Assembly: GCA_046351555.1 (NCBI GenBank)
Contig: JAXLYI010000006.1
Coordinates: 470,331-534,330 of the forward strand
Direction: 5' to 3'
From: CAISKJ01 sp046351555
GTDB lineage: Bacteria; Myxococcota_A; Polyangia; Polyangiales; Ga0077539
Length of the DNA: 64,000 bases
Shown: in pieces, positions 58,104-64,000 of the stretch
Numbering within the stretch: the first letter of the stretch is position 1
Layout: every line of letters starts with the position of its first letter
Program-made: the position numbers and the translations under genes
The notes under the pieces: generated by a model
Told to the model about the DNA's origin: nothing
The model's database searches: none
The model's input: the letters and a program-made list of their open reading frames with translations, nothing else

Positions 58104-59364
58104 AGTCGAACGTTTCTACCGCGCATGGACGCCGCTCCTCGAGTTCGTCAACGCGCGCAAGCGCGTCGTGCCGCGTCGACGCCAACGCCGACTTCGAAGG
58201 CGCCTCGAAGGTGCGCGACGCGCTCGGCCGAGCCGTCGCTCCTCGACGACTTCCTCCGCGAGAACTCCGCGGGGTCGACGCCGATGGGCTCGCGCTGGCC
58301 CTCGAGCTGGCGGCACCGACGGGCGGGCACCTTCATCCTGTACCGGGTAGCCCAGCGCCACATGGTGGCTCGACGACGGCGGCCTGGCGGCCTACGCCGT
58401 CCACGCGCTCAAGACGCCGCTGGAGGCGATGGTGCCGTGGCTCCCGGCCCTCGTGCGGGGGGTGCTCCTACCCTTCGGCGATCGGATCGTCTTCGACGGC
58501 CTGTTGATGTTCCAGCGGGTCAGCTTCGGCCCGGGCATCCGGGCGCGCTTCGACGACCTCTACCGCCACGTGAAGAAGGACATCGTCGCGCGCCTCGGGC
58601 CGCCCGAGATCGTCCTCGCCCCGGCCGGGCACGCGCCGACGAAGCCCGCGAAGGCCGCCTCGCCGAAGCGCGGCGCGAAGGCGAAGAAGAAGCCCGCAGC
58701 GCCGTCGAAGCCGCTCGTCCGCCCCGGGCGCTGCGAGGGTTGCGGCGCGGTGTTCTCGAAGCGCGCCATCGGCCGCCACCTTGACGGCTGCTTGTCGCTC
58801 CAGCAAGGCGGCGGCGCGCAGCAGAACGTCCGCCACCGGCTCCTGGTGGAGTCGCCGGGGATGCCCGAGTACTGGCTCGTGCTCGAGGCCGGCGCCGCGA
58901 CGACGCTTGCGGAGCTCGACGCCCTCCTGCGCAAGGTGTGGCTGGAGTGCTGTGGCCACCTGAGCGCCTTCCGCATCGATGGCGTCGAGTACACCGCGGG
59001 CCGTGACGAGGAGGGGTGGAGCCGCGTCCCTCAGCGCTCGCTCCGCGCGAAGGTCGGTGACCTCACGCTCGCCCCCTCATGGCGCTACGAGTACGATTTC
59101 GGCACGACGACGGAGCTGCGGATCCGCCCCTTGGGGACGCGCATTGGTTCGGGCCGCGGGCTCCGCCTGCTCGCGCGCAACGAGGCCCCGACGTATCCCT
59201 GCCTGACGTGCGGCGAGCCGGCGACGGACATCTGCATGGAGTGCCGCTGGCAGGACGGCGGCTGCTACTGCGCGAAGTGCCTGAAGCGGCACCCCTGCGG
59301 CGAGGAGATGGTGCTCCCGCTGGTGAACTCGCCGCGCACCGGGGAGTGCGGGTACACGGGCTGA
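58083..59364 (+). pseudogene. zinc-finger / pRiA4b ORF3-like protein gene with clustered frameshifts
   Basis: Translating in pieces gives one coherent protein. N-terminal pieces: VERFYRAWTPLLEFVNARKR (frame 1), VDANADFEGASKVRDAL (frame 2), AEPSLLDDFLRENSAG (frame 3), VDADGLALAL (frame 2), GTFILYRVAQRHMV (frame 3), then LDDGGLAAYAVHALKTPLEA in frame 1 and open to 59364. Each join is a single-base shift: near 58174, 58226, 58272, ~58300 and 58368, with a possible sixth in the CCCC at 58094-58097. The intact part has a C2HC finger (CEGCGAVFSKRAIGRHLDGC), a pRiA4b ORF3-like fold (KVWLECCGHLSAFRIDGVEY) and a C-terminal zinc ribbon (CLTCGEPATDICMEC) ending NSPRTGECGYTG. Either a decaying gene or local sequence errors. 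From ATG 58429 a 311-residue remnant could still be made. Confidence 0.75.
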
Positions 59365-59375
59365 CAATTCTGCGA

Positions 59376-59425
59376 CCGCCGACGCGCTTCGTCGCGGGGC
59401 TCGTGCCGACGCGGCGGTAGGGCGC
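59376..59425 (+). repeat. 50-bp direct repeat, right copy (attR-like)
   Basis: Second copy of the repeat at 55933-55982 (47/50 identical). Read in the matching frame it encodes the C-terminal peptide RFVAGLVPTRR plus stop, against RFVAGLAPTRR in the intact gene. It lies 11 nt after the stop of the zinc-finger gene. Confidence 0.85.
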
Positions 59426-59472
59426 CCACCCGCGGAGGGCAACTTCCTCAACGCAACTTCAGCGGAGGGAGC

Positions 59473-59491
59473 GCGACGCTCCTTGCGTCGC
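59473..59491. terminator. small hairpin upstream of T6SS cargo gene
   Basis: GCGACGC-TCCTT-GCGTCGC is a perfect 7-bp stem with a 5-nt loop, 28 nt before the ATG at 59519. It may end transcripts from the cassette or form a 5' leader structure. Confidence 0.35.
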
Positions 59492-59518
59492 AAGAAGGTT
59501 GGCGGTAGACGATGGCGC

Positions 59519-62011
59519 ATGTCGCCTTCCGGGGGCCCACGGCACGGACGAAGCGAGTGGCGCGTCGAGCACGACGGGCGCGTCTGGCTCCTCGTGCGCG
59601 GGGGCGACGTCCGCCCCGAGGAGCGCGCGCGCCGCGCCGCCGTCCCGCCGCCCTTCCTCGACCGCTGGATGCGCGACCCGCTCCGCCGCGACGTCCTCCT
59701 CGCGGCCCACCGCGCGGTGGCAACGCTCACCGACGCGGCCGCGCGCCCGCTCGACCGCCGCACCGTCGAGCGCCACGTGGTCGAGGCCATCGCCCGCGCG
59801 CTCCGCGACGGCGCGCTCGTCGCGCTCCACCTCGTCGACGATGCGCTCGGGCGGATCCGCCCGCTCACCGTCCCACCACCACCTCCTCCGCCGCCACCAC
59901 CACCTCCTCCGCCGCCGGTGAACCCCGTGGTCACCGTCACCCAGCCGGTGGTGCTGGTGAAGCACGGCGCGCTCACGCCGCGCCGCCAGCCCGTCCGCTT
60001 GAGCACCGACGCGGCCTTCGACGGGACGGGGACGCTCACCGTCGCCGGCGGCGGCCGCCTGCGCTTCTTCGACGCGGCCACCAACGGCAACGAGGTGCTG
60101 CTCAACGGCGCGGCCAACGTCTTCCCGGGCGCGCGGCTCTCGGGCGGCGTCACGCTCTACGCCGAGGGGGCCTCCGCGAGCGCGGGGCTCCACGACGTGC
60201 GGCTCACCCTGAGCCTGTCGGGCGGCACGCGCCCCACCGGGCCTGACGCCACGGGCACGATGACCGCGCTCGAGGTGGTGGTCGACATCCACCAGAGCCG
60301 CACGCGCAAGGCGACGCCGCCCGCCGCCCTCTCGCCGGCCGACAAGGTCGCGGTGGGGCGCTTCGTGCACAAGCAGTACGGCGACAAGCACGGGCGCGCG
60401 ATGGTGACGCTCCGCAAGGCGCGGCCGCACGCGTACAACGGCGACCTGCGCCTGGAGGGGATCACCGGCGGGGTGAAGCTCTTCGACGCCGAGCGCGGCG
60501 GGGCAGAGGTGGCGCTGCCGCACACGGTGGGCAACGGGGTGATCCCGGCCGCGCCGACCGACGGGCTCACCTTCTGGCTGGAGGGCCAGACGGTGAGCGG
60601 CGCGCTGCGCGACACGGGGCTCAAGGTGGGCGCCGAGGGCGACACCGAGGGCGACCTCGCGCGGGCGACGGTGGTGGAGTTCCGGCGCGTCCGCGCGACG
60701 GTGACGCAGACGCCGCCCAACACCGCGCGCATGGGCAACGGCCCGGTGCCCGACGCCGTCGTCGATCACGGCGCCGCGCCCGCCGCGAGCGACTACGACG
60801 TGTCGCCGACGGTCAACGCGCCGCTGGTGCTGCTGGAGGGGTCGACCACGGCGGCGGCGCCTGTGCGGCTGGAGGTGCAGGTGGCGCCGGCCGGGGTGCC
60901 GGTTCGGTGGACGGCGCACCGCGACGACCGCCCGGCGCCCGACGGCGACGACGCGAAGGTGATCCGCGAGTCGCCCGCGGCGAAGCCCACCGTCGCGCAG
61001 GACGGGGGCGACCCGCTCAAGGCCACGCTGCGGGCCGACGCGGTGGGCACCTTCCACGTGCGCCCCTTCGTCGACTGCAACGGGAGCGGCGAGTACGAGC
61101 ACGGCGTCGACCTCGAGCCCTGCACGATCCTCAACGTGGTGCTCGTGCGGGCGAAGCTCTCCCGCGACCGCTCGGCCGCGCACAACACCCTCGCCGCGAC
61201 GCCCCGCGGCGGCGGGATCGGCGTGCGGAGCGGGTCGTTCAACATCGCCGCGCCGCTCACCGAGGCGATGCACATGCTCGCGGAGGTCGACCTCATCGGC
61301 GGCGGCGGCGACGGGCGGCGCGGCGCCGACCAGGTCTTCGCCGGCTGGGTGAACAACGAGACCCGCAACGAGAACATCGTCGGCACCTTCGTCGACCGCA
61401 CCGTCGCGCCACCCGTCACGCTGCGCATGTCGAGCGTGTTCGCCTCCAACGCCGCCGCGGCCACGGGCGCGTCGGCCACGGGCGCGGCCTTCCTCCCGGC
61501 CGACCCGGCGCCCGCGCTGGTGGCGCCGCCGCTGCTCGACACCGGGCGCGCGGGCGCGGGCTCGGGCGGCGACACCGCGACGCTCACGCGCAGCAGGATC
61601 ACCACCCGCACCCCGCTCGCGCTGGGCGAGCGGCTGGTGGTCGAGTCGATCGACAGCCCCGGCGACGGAGACGGCCCGACCCACCCGGCGCGCCCCGCCG
61701 CGCGGCTCGAGGTCTTCCATTTCGAGCTCGATTTCCAGGCGTCGCTCTGTCTGTGGGTCAACCGTTCGCGGGCCTCGGGCGCGACGGGCGACCCCTGCGA
61801 CCGGCTCTACGTCGTCGCGCTGGAGGTGCCCTGGCGCATGCTCGGCGAGTGGAGCGTCACGCCCGCGACCGGCGCCGTCGCCGTCACCGTCGCGCCGACC
61901 GTCACCAAGGGCGCGGTGGTGCGGCACGTGCCCGCCGTCCCCGTCGCGGGCACGTCCATCGAGGTACGGCCCCCCACCGGCCTCAGCCTCCTCGCGAGGA
62001 ACGCGCGTTGA
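59519..62011 (+). CDS. large T6SS-associated cargo-like protein
   Basis: The 830-residue protein has no export signal. Residues ~40-110 contain DPLRRDVLLAAHRAV and ALRDGALVALHL, related to the N-terminal domain of the metalloprotease at 3118-4848 (DPLTRDVFRDVHAAL, LVALRI). A run of 15 prolines (residues 119-133) separates it from a beta-rich body: RLRFFDAATNGNEVLLNGAA, GDLRLEGITGGVKLFDAERG and PVRWTAHRDDRPAPDGDDAK. The C-terminal third has ADQVFAGWVNNETRNENIVG, which I cannot assign; no classic toxin motif is visible. It overlaps a lipoprotein gene (TTGA), which in turn overlaps a vgrG, so it is most likely exported on that VgrG. Confidence 0.75.
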   Translation: MSPSGGPRHGRSEWRVEHDGRVWLLVRGGDVRPEERARRAAVPPPFLDRWMRDPLRRDVLLAAHRAVATLTDAAARPLDRRTVERHVVEAIARALRDGALVALHLVDDALGRIRPLTVPPPPPPPPPPPPPPPVNPVVTVTQPVVLVKHGALTPRRQPVRLSTDAAFDGTGTLTVAGGGRLRFFDAATNGNEVLLNGAANVFPGARLSGGVTLYAEGASASAGLHDVRLTLSLSGGTRPTGPDATGTMTALEVVVDIHQSRTRKATPPAALSPADKVAVGRFVHKQYGDKHGRAMVTLRKARPHAYNGDLRLEGITGGVKLFDAERGGAEVALPHTVGNGVIPAAPTDGLTFWLEGQTVSGALRDTGLKVGAEGDTEGDLARATVVEFRRVRATVTQTPPNTARMGNGPVPDAVVDHGAAPAASDYDVSPTVNAPLVLLEGSTTAAAPVRLEVQVAPAGVPVRWTAHRDDRPAPDGDDAKVIRESPAAKPTVAQDGGDPLKATLRADAVGTFHVRPFVDCNGSGEYEHGVDLEPCTILNVVLVRAKLSRDRSAAHNTLAATPRGGGIGVRSGSFNIAAPLTEAMHMLAEVDLIGGGGDGRRGADQVFAGWVNNETRNENIVGTFVDRTVAPPVTLRMSSVFASNAAAATGASATGAAFLPADPAPALVAPPLLDTGRAGAGSGGDTATLTRSRITTRTPLALGERLVVESIDSPGDGDGPTHPARPAARLEVFHFELDFQASLCLWVNRSRASGATGDPCDRLYVVALEVPWRMLGEWSVTPATGAVAVTVAPTVTKGAVVRHVPAVPVAGTSIEVRPPTGLSLLARNAR
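59873..59914 (+). repeat. 21-bp tandem repeat (two exact copies) coding for polyproline
   Basis: Two identical 21-bp units of CCA, CCT and CCG codons encode most of the 15-Pro linker of the cargo protein. Codon choice is mixed but the two units are exact, which indicates recent duplication. Confidence 0.8.
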
Positions 62012-63051
62012 CCCCGCGCGCGCTCCCGCTCCTCGTCTTCGCCGCGCTCGCGGGGTGCCCCGCGCGCCGGGCCGCCGACCCCGTCCACGCTCCCTCGCGC
62101 GCCCCCGACGTGCCTTCGCGCGCCGACGCGCCCCGGGCCGCACCGACCGCACCGACCGCCCCCCCAGGCACCGCCATGAACCTCCCCGTCCTCCCCGACT
62201 CCCCGTCTTTCCTCCTGCGCGCCGCGACCATCGTCCGCGTCCGCGTCGAGGCCGCGGCGCCCTCCCCGTGGCGCCACGACCGACCCGGCTACGACGCCCG
62301 CGACGTCGACGCGACCTTCCGCGCGACCGCCGTCGCCAAGGGGACGCCCCCGCCCGACCCGGTCGCCGCGGTGCGCGTTCGGCAGGAGCGCTACGCGACC
62401 GCGCGCGTCGCCGACGCGCTGGGCGGCGTGTGGTCGGAGGCCGCGCTCGACCCGGGCTCGTCGTGGTGGGTTCTCTCGGCCGCGGCGCCGGGCCCGCTCG
62501 CGGCCGCGCTCGCCGAGCCGGCGTGCTTCGCGGTGTTCCCCGAGGCGTACGGCGCGGACGTCGAGCTCGCGACGGGCACCCAGGGCAACGCCGTCGCCGT
62601 GCTCGCCGCCGCGTCGCCGCGCGCGGCCGAGCTCCACGAGCTCTTCGTCGACTACGCGTGGGCGCGCTTCGGCGAGCACGCGCTCGACGACCTGCCGTCG
62701 CGCGACGCGCTGCTCGGGACGCTCCGCTGGCCCGCGCTCCCGCCCGCGGCGCGCGGCGCGGCGGTGCAGCGCGCCGACGACCTCGCGGGCCACCCCCGCG
62801 CCGACGACACGTACCGCGCCGACCTCGCCGCGGCGCTCTTCGCGGCGGCGGGCGAGCCCGGGGCCCTGGCCGACGCCGTCCTCGGCGACGTGCTGCCCAA
62901 CCTCCTCGCCCTCGGGCAGCACAGCGCGCTCCGGCCGAACGCCGTGTTCGCGCGAGCGCCCGGGGGCCGCGACTTCGCGCGCCGGGTGGTGGCGTCGTAC
63001 CGCGGGCCTCGTGACGTCACCGCGCTGCGCGCGTGGCTCGGGGCGGAGTGA
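62008..63051 (+). CDS. lipoprotein between T6SS cargo and VgrG; candidate immunity protein
   Basis: Starting at TTG (overlapping the cargo stop as TTGA, with GAGGA upstream) the 347-residue protein is LTPRALPLLVFAALAGCPAR, a clear lipoprotein signal with lipobox LAGC. A Pro/Ala/Asp linker to residue ~50 precedes a globular domain with AATIVRVRVEAAAPSPWRHD, YATARVADALGGVWSEAALD, PACFAVFPEAYG and a helical C-terminus (RADDLAGHPRADDTYRADLA). No family is recognised. Its stop overlaps the vgrG start (GTGA). Position and coupling parallel the lipoprotein at 2520-3113, so a periplasmic immunity role against the upstream cargo protein is the best guess. Confidence 0.75.
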   Translation: MTPRALPLLVFAALAGCPARRAADPVHAPSRAPDVPSRADAPRAAPTAPTAPPGTAMNLPVLPDSPSFLLRAATIVRVRVEAAAPSPWRHDRPGYDARDVDATFRATAVAKGTPPPDPVAAVRVRQERYATARVADALGGVWSEAALDPGSSWWVLSAAAPGPLAAALAEPACFAVFPEAYGADVELATGTQGNAVAVLAAASPRAAELHELFVDYAWARFGEHALDDLPSRDALLGTLRWPALPPAARGAAVQRADDLAGHPRADDTYRADLAAALFAAAGEPGALADAVLGDVLPNLLALGQHSALRPNAVFARAPGGRDFARRVVASYRGPRDVTALRAWLGAE

Positions 63052-64000
63052 CGGCCGTGGGCTCGCCGCTACCGGTCGCGCGCTTCGAATTCAGCTCCGA
63101 GGGCGCCGCGGAGGGCGCGTGGTCGGTGGTGTCGTTCCGCGCGCACGAGGGGCTCTCCGAGCTCTACGCCTGCGCGGTGGACGTGGTGCACGACGAGCTC
63201 GACGCCGACCCGTGGGCGCTGCTCGGCCGCCCCGCCACGCTCTCGCTCTACCGCGGCGCGCTCGCCCGCAAGCTCCACGGCGTCGCCCACCGCGTCGAGC
63301 GCCTCGGCGTGGTCACCGGGCGTCTCGTCGCCCGCGTCCACCTCGCCCCCGCGCTCCTCGCGCTCGCGCAGCGGGTCGACACGCGCGTCTTCCAGCAGAT
63401 GTCGGCCGCGAAGATCCTCGCGCGCGTCCTCGGCGACGCGCTGCTCCCCTACGGCCGCACCGTGCGCCTCGCGCTCGACCGCGCGCCCGCCGAGCGCGAG
63501 TACTGCGTCCAGTACCGCGAGAGCGACCTCGACTTCGCCCGCCGCCTCATGGAGGAGGAGGGCGTCTGGTGGTACTTCGACCACACCGGCGACGCGGAGG
63601 AGCTCGTCCTCACCGACCACGCCGCGGGCGCGCCGCGGGTGGAGACGGCCGACGGCGGGCCCGTGGTGGTGCGCGGGGCCGAGAGCGACACGGCCGCGGA
63701 GGAGTCGATCCGCCACCTGGAGGCCCACGCCGCGCTCGACTCGACCAGCGTGGTGGCGCGGGATTTCGACTGGACGCAGCCCACGCTCGACCTCACGCGC
63801 GCCTCGCGCGGCACCGACGCGCAGGGGATGGACCGCGAGGTGTACGACTACCCCGCGACGCTCGTGATCGGCCCCTACGACGCCGGCGCGAAGCGCTACG
63901 CGGGCGACGACGGCGACGACCGCGCGCGCACGGCGCGGGAGGGCTTCGCCGCGCGGACGCTCGTCTGGGAGGGCGAGAGCTACGTGACGGGCTTCGCGGC
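63048..64000 (+). CDS. vgrG: VgrG/TssI spike protein, N-terminal part (cut by window edge)
   Basis: The reading frame from GTG at 63048 is open to the window end (317 codons). VARFEFSSEGAAEGAWSVVS and GLSELYACAVDVVHDELD form the VgrG N-terminus; AREYCVQYRESDLDFARRLM-type sequence (AEREYCVQYRESDLDFARRL) followed by MEEEGVWWYFDHTGDAEELV is the gp27-like hallmark also present in the VgrG at 164-2485. The gene starts within the stop of the lipoprotein gene (GTGA), so cargo, lipoprotein and VgrG are translationally coupled. A second GTG at 63057 is possible. The OB fold and C-terminus are outside the window. Confidence 0.9.
   Translation, partial: MTAVGSPLPVARFEFSSEGAAEGAWSVVSFRAHEGLSELYACAVDVVHDELDADPWALLGRPATLSLYRGALARKLHGVAHRVERLGVVTGRLVARVHLAPALLALAQRVDTRVFQQMSAAKILARVLGDALLPYGRTVRLALDRAPAEREYCVQYRESDLDFARRLMEEEGVWWYFDHTGDAEELVLTDHAAGAPRVETADGGPVVVRGAESDTAAEESIRHLEAHAALDSTSVVARDFDWTQPTLDLTRASRGTDAQGMDREVYDYPATLVIGPYDAGAKRYAGDDGDDRARTAREGFAARTLVWEGESYVTGFA

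Larger units (their letters stand above)
55983..59425 (+). mobile_element. candidate 3.4-kb integrated cassette flanked by 50-bp direct repeats
   Basis: The segment between the two 50-bp repeats holds three genes on one strand: AAA ATPase with AbrB-like domain, PIN nuclease, and a zinc-finger/pRiA4b ORF3-like gene with frameshifts. Part of the ATPase gene (about 56290-56600) has visibly lower GC and unusual codons for this genome. The left repeat duplicates the 3' end of a chromosomal gene, the usual result of site-specific integration. No integrase is present, so the cassette would need one in trans, or it moved by recombination between repeats. The boundary call is inference; the repeats are direct observation. 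Confidence 0.6.

Noticed and set aside
55983..59425. Insertion sequence or transposon with terminal inverted repeats
   Set aside because: The flanking repeats are direct, not inverted, and no transposase or integrase is encoded between them; site-specific integration or repeat recombination fits better.
59459..62152. Minus-strand frame of ~897 codons opposite the T6SS cargo gene
   Set aside because: Arg/His/Gly shadow; coupling of the plus-strand cargo with lipoprotein and VgrG through overlapping start/stop codons supports the plus strand.

Overview
The window is very GC-rich DNA, densely packed with genes on both strands. Several features point to a myxobacterium of the Myxococcota, most likely a Polyangiales-type genome. 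One secreted protein ends in a MYXO-CTERM-like tail. There are many lipoproteins with Asp/Pro/Ala-rich linkers and Cys-rich repeats, plus two Hanks-type Ser/Thr kinases. Few operon-leading genes have a clear Shine-Dalgarno sequence; many instead carry a TAnnnT/C hexamer about 6-10 nt before the start codon, which suggests leaderless transcription. I found no rRNA, tRNA or CRISPR array.

Layout. Positions 1-4848 (minus strand) and 59519-64000 (plus strand) each hold a type VI secretion module in the same order: large cargo-like protein, small lipoprotein, VgrG. The two cargo proteins share a related N-terminal domain; the left one is a predicted HExxH metalloprotease. Positions 4972-20164 hold mostly exported proteins: PPC/nidogen-like, BNR-like, IgGFc-binding-like, DNDCDG-repeat and NIDO/MYXO-CTERM proteins, a pirin with a Tat/lipoprotein leader, a Gre-like factor and a DUF4105 membrane protein. 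Positions 20156-23455 form a regulatory module: an XRE repressor, an ImmA/IrrE-type protease and a four-gene operon of unknown function, with similar operator-like palindromes. Positions 23673-34820 carry CoaX, an orphan FecCD permease, a PEGA-like protein, a kinase, DUF4272, a metallophosphoesterase, a TIGR02757 protein, a START-like protein, a lone GspE-N domain and a TonB-like protein. Positions 34825-40590 (minus) are a likely operon with TPR lipoprotein, SWIM protein, lipase-like lipoprotein, AlkX-type glycosylase and flavin reductase. Positions 40815-47521 pair a second kinase with an Hsp70/J-protein locus; the Hsp70 has a very long Pro-rich insert between its domains. Positions 47595-55977 carry a parvulin, a Bcp-type peroxiredoxin, a DUF6748-like lipoprotein, an MFS-spermidine synthase fusion, a Uma2 nuclease-like protein, an AgmX-like lipoprotein and a membrane HExxH protein.

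The most unusual segment is 55983-59425. It is flanked by 50-bp direct repeats (47/50 identical), the left one being the 3' end of the HExxH gene. Inside are an AAA ATPase with a C-terminal AbrB-like domain, a start/stop-overlapping PIN nuclease with a zinc-finger-like insertion, and a zinc-finger/pRiA4b-ORF3-like gene whose 5' part is broken by several single-base frameshifts. Part of the ATPase gene has visibly lower GC than its surroundings. I read this as a recently inserted toxin-antitoxin or defence cassette and the best candidate for an undescribed system. The XRE/ImmA operon is the second candidate and the T6SS effector-lipoprotein-VgrG modules the third.
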